Origin: Nesterenkonia muleiensis
GTDB lineage: Bacteria; Actinomycetota; Actinomycetes; Actinomycetales; Micrococcaceae
Direction: 5' to 3'
Assembly: GCF_003600155.1 (NCBI RefSeq)
Contig: NZ_QWLD01000040.1
Location: forward strand, 1 to 64,000
DNA length: 64,000 nucleotides
Shown here one piece after another: positions 1-8,297 of the stretch. Within the stretch, counting starts at the first letter, position 1. Every line of letters starts with the position of its first letter. A model generated the notes under the pieces. That model did no database searches. It saw only the letters and a program-made list of their open reading frames with translations, and was not told where the DNA came from. The position numbers were made by a program, and so were the translations under genes.

Positions 1-57
1 ACAGCGCCGATGGTACTGCACCCGAAAGAGTGTGGGAGAGTAGGACACCGCCGGACA
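1..57 (+). rRNA. rrf: 5S ribosomal RNA, 3' part
   Basis: The window opens inside a 5S rRNA. The segment matches the 3' half of actinobacterial 5S rRNA, including the GCGCCGATGGTACTGC stretch and the GTGGGAGAGTAGG run before the terminal GCCG stem strand. The 5' half and the rest of the rRNA operon lie left of the window. The exact 3' end is approximate to a few bases. A strong hairpin terminator follows directly. Confidence 0.9.
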
Positions 58-66
58 CAACATAAA

Positions 67-116
67 AAAGAATCCTCTGAGAATCACCAATGACGTTGAT
101 TCTCAGAGGATTCTTT
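67..116 (+). terminator. Intrinsic terminator of the rRNA operon
   Basis: A perfect 20-bp inverted repeat (67-86 with 97-116) encloses a 10-nt loop. The stem starts with AAAGAATCC and closes with GGATTCTTT, so the descending arm ends in a T-rich run. It lies just behind the 5S rRNA and before the promoter of the next gene, so it most likely ends rRNA transcription. Confidence 0.9.
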
Positions 117-155
117 ATTTAAATTGAGCGATTCGGGGCTACGCTCGTTGCCGGG

Positions 156-161
156 TATTCT
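156..161 (+). promoter_or_regulatory. -10 box TATTCT, probable leaderless start
   Basis: TATTCT lies 6 nt before the GTG at 168. No Shine-Dalgarno sequence fits between, so transcription would start at or next to the start codon. No convincing -35 is seen at normal spacing. This is one of several similar arrangements in the window. Confidence 0.5.
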
Positions 162-167
162 GTACCG

Positions 168-1091
168 GTGAAGCAACGGCATCAGAGCGAGGACGGTCAG
201 CGTAGAAGGCCGAAGAACAGCCGGTCGGCAGGCTCCGACCGCGGTAGGCCGCGGGAGAGGAACTACCGCCCCGGACAAACGGTGCAAGAGCACGAGATCC
301 TTTCGCGCAACCCAAGGGATCTACGTCGGTCGAACAGCGAAGATCGTGAGAGATCTCCGGAAATAGACGATGACGTCACGGGGAAGGAACTCGACCGCGA
401 AGCCGCTCGGCAGTTGACCACGCTGACTGACACCAATCGCAAATGGGTAGCCAAGCACCTGGTGATGGCCGGCCGTCTGCTGGACATCGATTCTCAGCTG
501 GCTTTCGAGCATGCGCTGGCGGCGTCACGGCGTGGAGGGCGGCTGGCTGTCGTGCGCGAAGCCGTCGGACTGACAGCCTACGCCGCAGGCGACTATGCGG
601 AAGCACTGCGGGAGCTCCGCACCTATCGGCGGATCAGCGGCGACCAGACCCACTTGCCGGTGATGGTCGACTGCCTGCGTGGCACGGGGAAGCCGGATAA
701 AGCCATTGAACTCGCCCAGGAGCCCGAGGCGCAAAAACTCACTGGTCCAGCCCGTGCTGAAATGGCCATGGTACTCTCCGGGGCGTACCAAGACAGGGGC
801 GACCTGGTCGCAGCACTTGAAGCCCTAGAAATCCCAGAGCTGGACATCAACCGGGCTTACCCGTTCAGTCCGCGGCTCTACGCAGCCTACTCGGAGCTGC
901 TGGAAGCGCTCGGACGTGACGAACAGGCTCAGCGATGGCGTCACCAAGTCTCAGTGGCCGAAAGAGCACTGGGAACAGGAGCTTTCGAGGACCCAGAGAT
1001 CCTCGACTTCGACGAGGAGGACGAAGACGAACAGCTGATGCCACGGGTCAAGGACGTGCTTCCCGTTCATGAACGGCCAGCCCAGCGCTGA
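168..1091 (+). CDS. Tetratricopeptide-like protein (Rv1691-type)
   Basis: 307 aa. The first 80 residues are polar, low in complexity and rich in Arg and Ser. From about residue 85 the protein is helical with TPR-like repeats (around residues 115-150 and 195-230), and it ends in an acidic tail with the run DEEDEDE. In actinobacteria a TPR protein of this kind sits at the head of the HAD phosphatase-tlyA-NAD kinase-recN operon, and that is its position here; its biochemical role is not established. The stop codon overlaps the next ATG by one base (TGATG), indicating translational coupling. The GTG start is chosen because a -10 box lies 6 nt upstream; no later start has a better ribosome binding site. 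Confidence 0.8.
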   Translation: MKQRHQSEDGQRRRPKNSRSAGSDRGRPRERNYRPGQTVQEHEILSRNPRDLRRSNSEDRERSPEIDDDVTGKELDREAARQLTTLTDTNRKWVAKHLVMAGRLLDIDSQLAFEHALAASRRGGRLAVVREAVGLTAYAAGDYAEALRELRTYRRISGDQTHLPVMVDCLRGTGKPDKAIELAQEPEAQKLTGPARAEMAMVLSGAYQDRGDLVAALEALEIPELDINRAYPFSPRLYAAYSELLEALGRDEQAQRWRHQVSVAERALGTGAFEDPEILDFDEEDEDEQLMPRVKDVLPVHERPAQR

Positions 1092-1906
1092 TGAACTCCC
1101 TCATCGACGACTACGATGGTGCACTCTTTGACCTCGACGGCGTGCTCTACGCCGGCCCGGAGGCAGTCCCGGGTGCCTGTGAGGCCATTGACGAGCTCAA
1201 ACGGCGAGAAGTGCCCTGTGCCTTCGTCACCAATAACGCTTCCCGCTCCGCGGAGCAGATCGCTCACCATCTGGTCGAATTAGGCATCCCCGCCGAGCCT
1301 CAGGAAGTCTATGGCTCCGCACCGGCCGGTGTGCGCTTGATGAGCCGCTATGTGCCCGCCCCCGCAAAGGTGCTGGTGACCGGAAGCGACTCTCTGCGGG
1401 CTCTGTGCCGTCAGGCCGGCTATAGCCTCGTCACCTCTGCCGACGAAGCGCCAGAGGCTGTCATCCAGGGGTTCGAGCCCACACTCTCCTGGCTGGATCT
1501 GGCCGAGGCCTCCTACGCCATTAACCACGGAGCTAGATGGTTCGCCACCAACCTGGACCGCAGCGTACCGCGAGAACGTGGTCTCGCTCCGGCCAACGGT
1601 GCCCTGGTGGAGGCGGTCAGCTTCGCCACCGGCCAACGCCCCCAGGCAGCAGGCAAACCAGAGCCAGAGATGTTCAGCCAAGCTGCCGAGGCCTTTGAGC
1701 TGAAACGTCCACTGGTGATCGGAGATCGTCTCGACACCGACATCCTTGGCGGCAACCGTGCTGGATACAGCACCGCACTGGTCCTCACCGGTGCCACCAC
1801 TGAGGCAGAAGCCCGTGCTGCTCAGGGCCGGGAGCGTCCCGACTGGCTTCTCAGCACACTCCAGGATCTCTTCAACGGCAAACATCAGAGCTTAGGATCG
1901 TCATGA
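1091..1906 (+). CDS. HAD-superfamily sugar phosphatase, NagD type
   Basis: 271 aa, a normal length for the NagD / glycerol-3-phosphate phosphatase branch of HAD hydrolases (class IIA cap). Motif I is DLDGVLYAG with nucleophile and acid Asp14 and Asp16. Motif II is VTNNAS near residue 48. The Lys of KPEPEMF and the GDRLDTDILGG motif near 214-224 complete the Mg-binding site. M. tuberculosis has an equivalent phosphatase at this place in the operon (Rv1692), described as a glycerol 3-phosphate phosphatase; the substrate here is inferred only by analogy. The gene overlaps the TPR gene by one base and the next small gene by four (ATGA). Confidence 0.87.
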   Translation: MNSLIDDYDGALFDLDGVLYAGPEAVPGACEAIDELKRREVPCAFVTNNASRSAEQIAHHLVELGIPAEPQEVYGSAPAGVRLMSRYVPAPAKVLVTGSDSLRALCRQAGYSLVTSADEAPEAVIQGFEPTLSWLDLAEASYAINHGARWFATNLDRSVPRERGLAPANGALVEAVSFATGQRPQAAGKPEPEMFSQAAEAFELKRPLVIGDRLDTDILGGNRAGYSTALVLTGATTEAEARAAQGRERPDWLLSTLQDLFNGKHQSLGSS

Positions 1907-2067
1907 ACGAGCCCGGCACCGAGCAGAATCGACCGCAGACCGCAGAGAACGATGCCGCGGCAGACGCTGTGGCACTGACCGTGGAGCAGGTCGAGGAGCA
2001 GATCCGCCAGGCGGAGGCCCTGCACCGCAGCCTGAGCGAGAAGCTCAACGCCACCGCCAGAGAGTAG
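1903..2067 (+). CDS. Small conserved acidic protein between HAD and tlyA
   Basis: 54 aa. It starts with an ATGA overlap on the stop of the phosphatase gene and ends 5 nt before tlyA. The sequence is acidic and Gln-rich, and its second half (EQVEEQIRQAEALHRSLSEK) looks like an amphipathic helix or short coiled coil. M. tuberculosis carries a similarly small gene, Rv1693, at the same position, which supports this being real. No function is known. Confidence 0.7.
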   Translation: MNEPGTEQNRPQTAENDAAADAVALTVEQVEEQIRQAEALHRSLSEKLNATARE

Positions 2068-2072
2068 AGGCT

Positions 2073-2918
2073 ATGGCGGAGAGCTCGCAAAGTACCCAGA
2101 GGCTGGATAAGACACTGGTGAACAGGGGACTGGTGCACAGCCGTACTCGGGCACATCAGCTCATCAACGCCGGGAAGGTCACGGTGGACGGCGTCGTCGC
2201 GACCAAGGTCTCAGCCAAAATCCGGGCCGGTCAGAGGCTCGCGCTCACCCAGCAGGACCCCTGGGTGAGCCGGGCAGCGTATAAGCTCATGGGCGCTCTG
2301 GACGCCTTCAGAGAGATCGACCCCTCAGGGATGAGGTGCCTGGACGCCGGCGCTTCCACCGGCGGGTTCACCCAGGTGCTGCTCAGCCGCGGTGCTAACC
2401 ATGTGGTCGCCGCCGACGTCGGGCACGGACAGCTGGCTGACCAGCTGCGTCAGGATCCCAGGGTGAGCAACGTTGAAGGAGCCAACCTGCGCTACGTGGC
2501 TCCCGGTGATCTGGGCGAGCGGTTCGGACTGATCGTGGCGGACCTGTCTTTCATCTCTCTGCGTCTGGTGGTGGACTCACTGGCCCAGCAGGCGGCACCT
2601 GGGGCGGATCTGGTGCTGATGATCAAGCCGCAATTCGAGATCGGGCGCCAGCGGCTGGGAAGGTCCGGAGTGGTTACCAGTCCGGAGCTGCGCCGCGAAG
2701 CACTCGAAGGGGCGGTCGTCGCTGCAGGCCAGGCGGGGCTGAACGTCAGAGGAGTCGCCCGCTCCCCGCTGCCCGGTCAGGACGGCAACGCGGAGTTCTT
2801 TCTGTGGGCGCGATCGCCCTCTGCCGGGGAAGACGCCTATTCGGACGATAGGCTGGAGACCGTTGACCTTGACAGGATTGGACTAGAGGCTGTCGAGTTC
2901 GGCGACCCGGCCGGTTGA
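2073..2918 (+). CDS. tlyA: TlyA family rRNA (cytidine-2'-O)-methyltransferase
   Basis: 281 aa, the usual TlyA length. The N-terminal S4 RNA-binding domain (about residues 10-70) contains RLDKTLVNRGLVHSRTRAHQ. The FtsJ-type methyltransferase domain follows, with SAM motif I DAGASTGGFTQVLL and the LMIKPQFEIGR segment. The family 2'-O-methylates cytidines in 16S and 23S rRNA; in mycobacteria loss gives capreomycin resistance. It lies in the conserved operon between the small acidic protein and NAD kinase. The stop at 2918 is 27 nt before the NAD kinase ATG. Confidence 0.9.
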   Translation: MAESSQSTQRLDKTLVNRGLVHSRTRAHQLINAGKVTVDGVVATKVSAKIRAGQRLALTQQDPWVSRAAYKLMGALDAFREIDPSGMRCLDAGASTGGFTQVLLSRGANHVVAADVGHGQLADQLRQDPRVSNVEGANLRYVAPGDLGERFGLIVADLSFISLRLVVDSLAQQAAPGADLVLMIKPQFEIGRQRLGRSGVVTSPELRREALEGAVVAAGQAGLNVRGVARSPLPGQDGNAEFFLWARSPSAGEDAYSDDRLETVDLDRIGLEAVEFGDPAG

Positions 2919-2945
2919 GTGAGAACAGCTGAAGGAGGACGGAGC

Positions 2946-3896
2946 ATGCGAGCAGTACTCGTACTGGCCCACACCGGGCGGCGCGACGCTGTGGACGCCG
3001 CAGTCACCGTGGCCCAGAACCTCCACGCCGCAGGTCTCCGCCCGGTTCTGCTTGACAGCGACCTTGAGGCTATCACCGCAGTGGCCGGCGATCAGCTGGC
3101 AGCAGCCAACGTCGCCGTGGCTGAGCGTGAGGTCCCCCTGCCGGCGTGTGAGATCGGCATGGTGCTCGGCGGAGACGGATCCATCCTGCGTGCCGCAGAC
3201 CGGGTGCGCAGCGCCGGGGTGCCACTGATGGGGATCAATCTGGGACATGTGGGGTTCCTGGCAGAGTCCGAGCACACTCAGCTGGATGAGTCGGTGCAGT
3301 GGGTCATCGATCAGAACTACACGGTTGAGGAGCGGATGACTCTCGATGTCCAAGTCTGGCAGGCTGATAAGCATCTGGGCTCCAGCTGGGCGCTGAACGA
3401 GGCCAGCATCGAAAAAGACTCCCGCCAGCGGATGATCGAACTGGTGATAGAGATCGACGGCGCCCCGGTCTCAGCGTTCGGCTGCGACGGGGTGGTCATG
3501 TCGACTCCCACCGGCTCCACCGCTTACGCTTTCTCCGCCGGTGGACCGGTGGTCTGGCCAGAGGTGCAGGCGCTGGTCATGGTGCCGATCTCAGCCCACG
3601 CACTCTTCGCCCGGCCCTTGGTGGTGGACCCCGATTCGGTGATGGGTGTTGAGCTGCTGGCCCGGGGTGAGGAACCGGGAATCCTCTGGTGCGACGGTAG
3701 CCGGTCAATGGAGCTGCCGGTGGGAGCACGCGTCGAGGTGACCCGCTCTGACCAGCCGGTTCTGCTGGCTCGCGTGCGGCAGACTCCGTTCTCCCAGCGG
3801 CTGGTGGACAAGTTCAACCTTCCCACCACCGGTTGGCGCGGCCCTGTGGAAGCCTCCGACACTCTTCCCTCCCTGGACGCCGGTGGGGAGGTGTGA
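2946..3896 (+). CDS. nadK: NAD kinase
   Basis: 316 aa. It phosphorylates NAD to NADP. Hallmarks are GGDGSILRAADRV (the GGDG motif of the diacylglycerol-kinase-like fold), GINLGHVGFLAE, the NE/D segment LNEASIEKDSR and TPTGSTAYAFSAGGPVV. The ATG at 2946 is chosen because GAAGGAGG ends about 7 nt upstream; an in-frame GTG at 2919 directly abuts the tlyA stop and lacks such a site. Its tail is followed within 8 nt by recN, as in other actinobacteria (ppnK-recN). Confidence 0.92.
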   Translation: MRAVLVLAHTGRRDAVDAAVTVAQNLHAAGLRPVLLDSDLEAITAVAGDQLAAANVAVAEREVPLPACEIGMVLGGDGSILRAADRVRSAGVPLMGINLGHVGFLAESEHTQLDESVQWVIDQNYTVEERMTLDVQVWQADKHLGSSWALNEASIEKDSRQRMIELVIEIDGAPVSAFGCDGVVMSTPTGSTAYAFSAGGPVVWPEVQALVMVPISAHALFARPLVVDPDSVMGVELLARGEEPGILWCDGSRSMELPVGARVEVTRSDQPVLLARVRQTPFSQRLVDKFNLPTTGWRGPVEASDTLPSLDAGGEV

Positions 3897-3903
3897 GCCC
3901 GAG

Positions 3904-5655
3904 GTGATCGAGCATCTGAGCATCAGCGATCTGGGTGTGATCGAGCGCGCCGAGCTTGACCTGGCCCCTGGGCTCAACGTGGTGACCGGGGAGACCGGTG
4001 CGGGCAAAACCATGGTGGTCACCGCCTTCGGGCTGCTGCTGGGTGCCCGTTCGGAAGCCTCCACGGTACGTTCGGGTGCGGCAAAGGCTGCCGTCGACGC
4101 GGAGGTCCATGTGCCGGACGACCACCCGGCCCGTGCCCGTGCGGCTGAGGCCGGGGCACTTCTGGGCGAGGATGACACCGGTGACTCGCCACGCCAGGAA
4201 CCGCTTCTGCTGGGCCGGGCGGTCAGCGCCAAGGGACGCAGCCGTGCCAGCCTCTCCGGACGGGCGGTACCGGTCTCAGTGCTCGGACAAGTCGGTGCAG
4301 AGCTGGTCACCGTTCACGGACAGAGCGACCAGCTTCGCCTGAAAACCGCGGCCGCCCAGCGGGCGGCCCTGGACTCCTACGCCGGTGCTGAGTTCGCCCA
4401 ATTGCTTGCTGACTTCCAGGAAAAGTTCGAGACGTACCAGCGGAAGAAGGCCGAGCTGGAGGAGATCACCGTCCACGAGCTGGAGCGCCGCCGGGAGGCC
4501 GAGCATCTCCAGCAGGCGCTGGAGGCCATCGACGCTGTTGACCCGGTGCCGGGCGAGGACGCGCAGCTCAAAGCCGAATCGATGCGGCTGGAGAACATCG
4601 AGTCCCTCCGCGACGCTGCCCGAACCGCCCAGACCGCGCTCTCCGGAGGAGATGCCGCTGAGGTGATCGACGCAGGGCCCAATGCCGCAGAACTGCTGGA
4701 GGCGGCGGCGTCCTCCCTCTCGGCAGTCCTGGACCAGGATCAGGAACTCGCGGAGATCTCCAGGCAGCTCGGTGAGGTGTCCGCGCTGCTCTCCGATGCG
4801 GCATCGCAGCTGGGGGTCTACGCAGCTGGCCTGGACGAGACCGGCCCGGAGCGGCTGGCTGAGATCCACTCCCGGCGCGCAGAGATCGATAAGCTGCTGC
4901 GGCTCTACGGTCCCGAGGTTGACGATGTGCTGGCCTGGGCCTCGGCCTCCCGGGAGAGGCTGTCCACCCTGCAGTCGGACAGCGACCGGATCGAGGAGCT
5001 CGGCGCAGCGTTGCAGCAGCTGGAATCCGACCTGTGGACCTCCGCTGCCGAGCTGAGGCACCGCCGCCAGCAGGCGGGGGAGCGGCTCGGTGAGGCAGTG
5101 GCCGGGGAGCTGGCCGCCCTGGCCATGCCCCAGGCGCGCCTCGTGGTGCAGGTGGAGACCACAGACCAGCTCATCCAGTACGGCGCGGACACCGTGGAGC
5201 TTCTGCTGAGCCCGCATTCCGGCGCTGCGCCGCTGCCGCTGGGCAAAGGAGCCTCCGGCGGTGAGCTCTCCCGGGTGATGCTCGCCCTGGAGGTGGTGCT
5301 GGCTGAGCAGCAGCAGACCGGGACTTTCATCTTCGACGAGGTCGACGCCGGGGTCGGCGGGAAGGCCGCCGTGCAGATCGGCAGGCGGCTGGCCGCACTG
5401 GCTGACCACGCCCAAGTCATTGTGGTCACTCACCTTCCGCAGGTGGCCGCTTATGCGGACAACCACATCCGGGTGCACAAAACCTCCGACGCCACAGCTG
5501 GAGTCACCGCCTCCGATGTCCGGTCATTGGACCATCAGGACCGCATCGGTGAGCTGGCCCGGATGCTGGCCGGCCAGGAGGACTCCGCATCTGCCCGTGC
5601 CCACGCCGATGAACTGCTGACTGCCGCCGCAGCGGAAACGGCGGGCTCATCCTAG
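3904..5655 (+). CDS. recN: DNA repair ATPase RecN
   Basis: 583 aa SMC-like repair ATPase acting at double-strand breaks. Walker A GETGAGKT lies near residues 30-37. A long coiled-coil central region (about 150-370) is rich in Glu, Leu and Arg. The signature segment GASGGELSRVMLALE and Walker B FIFDEVDAGVGG lie near the C-terminus, followed by VVTHLPQVAAYAD. GTG 3904 gives the typical N-terminus (IEHLSISDLGVIERA), with GGGGAGG about 12 nt upstream; an in-frame GTG at 3883 would overlap the NAD kinase tail. It is the last core gene before accessory island I. Confidence 0.92.
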   Translation: MIEHLSISDLGVIERAELDLAPGLNVVTGETGAGKTMVVTAFGLLLGARSEASTVRSGAAKAAVDAEVHVPDDHPARARAAEAGALLGEDDTGDSPRQEPLLLGRAVSAKGRSRASLSGRAVPVSVLGQVGAELVTVHGQSDQLRLKTAAAQRAALDSYAGAEFAQLLADFQEKFETYQRKKAELEEITVHELERRREAEHLQQALEAIDAVDPVPGEDAQLKAESMRLENIESLRDAARTAQTALSGGDAAEVIDAGPNAAELLEAAASSLSAVLDQDQELAEISRQLGEVSALLSDAASQLGVYAAGLDETGPERLAEIHSRRAEIDKLLRLYGPEVDDVLAWASASRERLSTLQSDSDRIEELGAALQQLESDLWTSAAELRHRRQQAGERLGEAVAGELAALAMPQARLVVQVETTDQLIQYGADTVELLLSPHSGAAPLPLGKGASGGELSRVMLALEVVLAEQQQTGTFIFDEVDAGVGGKAAVQIGRRLAALADHAQVIVVTHLPQVAAYADNHIRVHKTSDATAGVTASDVRSLDHQDRIGELARMLAGQEDSASARAHADELLTAAAAETAGSS

Positions 5656-5764
5656 GCAATGCTCACACCCGTCTGGACGGTTGAAGACCTCGATGGGCGG
5701 ATTCAGGAAGATGCCGCATAATCAGGTGCACACCAACTGCTCATACCAGGCAGGAGAGGTCACG

Positions 5765-7063
5765 ATGTCACACCCGTCGAATCCTGAACAGAGATCATCA
5801 CCCTCTGAGACAGATCGCGCCAGATCCTCGACTACCACAGTGTGGTCTGACGCGTTGGGAAGGGCTGGCTCGCGTGCTGCCCAGCTGCTGCTCATCACTG
5901 CGCTGCTCGCGGGCCTGATATGGCTTCTGCTGCGCGTCTCGGTGGTCGTGATCGCCTTACTCGTCGCGCTCATCCTTGCTTCGGCCGTTTATCCGGCGGT
6001 GAAGTGGCTCAAGACCAAAGGGTGGTCCAGCCTCCTGGCCACACTGACTGCGCTTTTAGGCATCGTGATTCTGGCAGGTGGTGTGGTCACCGGCGTCGTT
6101 TTCGCGGTCACCAGCCAATGGGATGAGCTGACCGCCTCCGCGGTGGAGGGCTGGGAAGAGCTGCAACAGTTCATCATGGACGGGCCGCTGCCCATCGACA
6201 TGGCCACTGTTGACGCCGCATTGCAGGAAGCCGCCGAGTTCGTCACCAGTGACGCGTTCATCGGCGGAGCCATCAGCGGGATCTCCGCGGCCACTCAAGT
6301 GGTGACCGGGGTGGTGCTGATCGTCGTCGTGCTGTTCTTCTTCCTCAAGGACGGACCTAAGATATGGAACTTCACCTTACGGTGGTTCCAGGGCCGAATC
6401 CGCGCCAAGCTCGCCGAGTCCGGGGACCGGGCAGTCCAGGTGCTTGGCGGCTACGTGCGAGGCACGGCGCTGATCGCTGCCGTCGATGCGGTGTTCATCG
6501 GCATTGGCCTGGCGATTCTCGGAGTGCCTTTGGCACTGCCACTGGCCGTCATCGTGTTCGTCGGTTCTTTCCTGCCGATCATCGGAGCAACAATAGCTGG
6601 AACCCTCGCTGCCCTGGTGGCACTGGTGACCAATGGCCTTGTCGTGGCACTGATCGTGGTCGCAATCGTGGTCGCAGTCAACCAGATCGAGGGAAATCTC
6701 CTCCAGCCTGTGGTCATGGGCCGAACCCTGAGCCTGCACGCGCTCGTCGTCCTTCTCGCGCTGACAGTCGGCACTTTCGTCGGCGGCATCTTCGGGGCCA
6801 TTCTTGCCGTGCCGCTCACCGCCGTGGCGTGGTCGGTCATCCAAGTGTGGACGGAGACCTACCAATCCGGCGACGACCCCGTGCTCGGGCCGGATCCGCT
6901 GGCTGACAAGGACCGTGCGGGGTCCAAAGCGAGCATGGCTGAGCGATGGAAGTACCAACGCATGCGTTACCCGCGCCTGTTGAAGGGCACCCGGCGGGCA
7001 GAGGAGGAAGGCTCCAGCGACGAGGAAAGCGAAGCCGAAACCCCGGAAGCGGAGAAGCGCTAG
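5765..7063 (+). CDS. AI-2E family (PerM-type) membrane permease
   Basis: 432 aa integral membrane protein. After a Ser-rich cytoplasmic N-terminus come two paired membrane segments (about residues 40-110), a periplasmic loop (110-180) and a block of 4-5 hydrophobic helices (180-345). The tail is hydrophilic and strongly Glu-rich. The pattern and segments such as VLFFFLKDGPKIW and ALPLAVIVFVGSFLPIIGATIAG are typical of the AI-2E transporter superfamily, whose members export autoinducer-2 or act as Na+/H+ antiporters; the substrate here is unknown. ATG 5765 is chosen for GGAGAGG upstream. It converges on the citrate synthase gene with a 4-nt overlap. Confidence 0.82.
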   Translation: MSHPSNPEQRSSPSETDRARSSTTTVWSDALGRAGSRAAQLLLITALLAGLIWLLLRVSVVVIALLVALILASAVYPAVKWLKTKGWSSLLATLTALLGIVILAGGVVTGVVFAVTSQWDELTASAVEGWEELQQFIMDGPLPIDMATVDAALQEAAEFVTSDAFIGGAISGISAATQVVTGVVLIVVVLFFFLKDGPKIWNFTLRWFQGRIRAKLAESGDRAVQVLGGYVRGTALIAAVDAVFIGIGLAILGVPLALPLAVIVFVGSFLPIIGATIAGTLAALVALVTNGLVVALIVVAIVVAVNQIEGNLLQPVVMGRTLSLHALVVLLALTVGTFVGGIFGAILAVPLTAVAWSVIQVWTETYQSGDDPVLGPDPLADKDRAGSKASMAERWKYQRMRYPRLLKGTRRAEEEGSSDEESEAETPEAEKR

Positions 7064-8211
7064 AGCTCGATCTCCGGACCGGTGAACCGTGCCGAGGGCC
7101 GGATGATTTTGGAGTCACGTGCCTGTTCCAGGATGTGCGCGGTCCACCCCACCACTCGGCCGACGGCAAAAGTCGCGGTGAACATCTCCGGTGGAATCCC
7201 GCACCGCTCCATGAGGACCGATGCATAGAACTCAAGATTGGTGTGCAGGGCCCGGCCGGGCTTGAGCTCGGTCAGCACCTGTTGGGCGGCCTGTTCGAAC
7301 TCCAGAGCCGCCTGGACCCGGGGACCACCCAAGTCGGTGACGATCTGCTTGAGCATCTGCGACCGCGGGTCCACGGTCCGGTACACCGGATGGCCGAAAC
7401 CCATGATCCGGTGACCTGCAGAGATTTCTGCTCGCAACCAGCCTTCGACGCCGCCCTCGGCACTTTCTGCCTGATCAAGAGCGTCAAGCGCCCTGGACGG
7501 GGCACCACCGTGAAGCGGGCCGGTCAGCGACCCCAGTGCGCCCGCCAGGCAGGAGGCGAGGTCGGCACCGGTCGAGGCGATGACCCGGGCGGTGAAGGTG
7601 GAGGCATTGAAGCCGTGCTCCATGGCCGCCACCAGGTAGGACGTCAGTGCCCGTTCACAGGCAGCATCAGGTGCCGCCCCCGTGATCCGATGCAGATATC
7701 GATCCACCAGACCGTCCCCTGAGGCAGGCGCGCCGGCGTCGTCGTCCTTGCTGATCCGGTGGAACGAAGCGAGCAGATCCGAGGTCAGCGCAATGAGCAC
7801 ATCGGCATTCTCCCGTCGCCGTTGATCGTCAAGATCGTACAGCGGCTGCATACCGAGTTCCTGGGCAATCAGCGGCAGTGCGGCCTTCAGCCCGCTCATG
7901 GCATCGAGCGAGCCTGCTGTGGAGGCTGTGGTGACTGCTTGTGTCACCTCGCGGACCAGCCCGTGGTGGTTGTGCTGGGTAGTTGCGGCGAACTGGCGCA
8001 GCGCCTCGCCCTCGGGCGGTCTCCCGTGGACAAGCAGCTGCCAGGCCTGCTCGAACGTGGCGGTCTGGGCAACGTCGATGGCCGACCGGTCCCGGTACTG
8101 GTAGTAGCCCTGGTGACCGCGAACCTGGCTGATGGCGGTCTCGGTGACAGCGACGTTGGTCAAACCCCTTGGGACATCGATCAGGGTGTCATCCATGCGC
8201 TCGGCGCTCAT
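7060..8211 (-). CDS. Citrate synthase / 2-methylcitrate synthase family enzyme
   Basis: 383 aa citrate-synthase-fold enzyme condensing an acyl-CoA with oxaloacetate. The oxaloacetate/CoA-site histidines are present in GPLHGGAPSRA and MGFGHPVYRT, and the C-terminus has the usual RPSARFTGP. The residue equivalent to the catalytic Asp (normally PNVDFY) reads TNLEFY, that is Glu, a variant worth checking in other actinobacterial paralogues. Start ATG 8211 has AAAGGAGCG 6-7 nt upstream. It is divergent from the HTH-citrate synthase at 8298, and the 86-nt gap holds an operator-like repeat. A third paralogue, prpC, lies at 32.4 kb, so this one may serve central metabolism. Confidence 0.85.
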   Translation of the reverse strand: MSAERMDDTLIDVPRGLTNVAVTETAISQVRGHQGYYQYRDRSAIDVAQTATFEQAWQLLVHGRPPEGEALRQFAATTQHNHHGLVREVTQAVTTASTAGSLDAMSGLKAALPLIAQELGMQPLYDLDDQRRRENADVLIALTSDLLASFHRISKDDDAGAPASGDGLVDRYLHRITGAAPDAACERALTSYLVAAMEHGFNASTFTARVIASTGADLASCLAGALGSLTGPLHGGAPSRALDALDQAESAEGGVEGWLRAEISAGHRIMGFGHPVYRTVDPRSQMLKQIVTDLGGPRVQAALEFEQAAQQVLTELKPGRALHTNLEFYASVLMERCGIPPEMFTATFAVGRVVGWTAHILEQARDSKIIRPSARFTGPEIEL

Positions 8212-8276
8212 GGTTCGCTCCTTTTTCATCGGGCTGATACGTGGTCGATCCATGGTCTAATCATGAGCAGAAATGA

Positions 8277-8296
8277 ATCAATGTTGATTGGATCAA
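8277..8296. promoter_or_regulatory. Triple half-site operator between the divergent citrate synthase genes
   Basis: Three alternating half-sites ATCAA (8277-8281), TTGAT (8284-8288) and ATCAA (8292-8296) form two overlapping inverted repeats with 2- and 3-nt spacers. The last half-site ends one base before the GTG at 8298, so a bound protein would cover the translation start and probable transcription start of the HTH-citrate synthase. Autoregulation by that protein is inference. Confidence 0.5.
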
Positions 8297-8297
8297 T

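Noticed and set aside
1280-1885. Long minus-strand ORF opposite the HAD phosphatase
   Set aside because: Shadow frame of a GC-rich gene; the plus strand carries all HAD motifs and operon overlaps.
4276-5478. 400-codon minus-strand ORF opposite recN
   Set aside because: Antisense shadow rich in Gln, Leu and His with no domain; recN is clear on the other strand.
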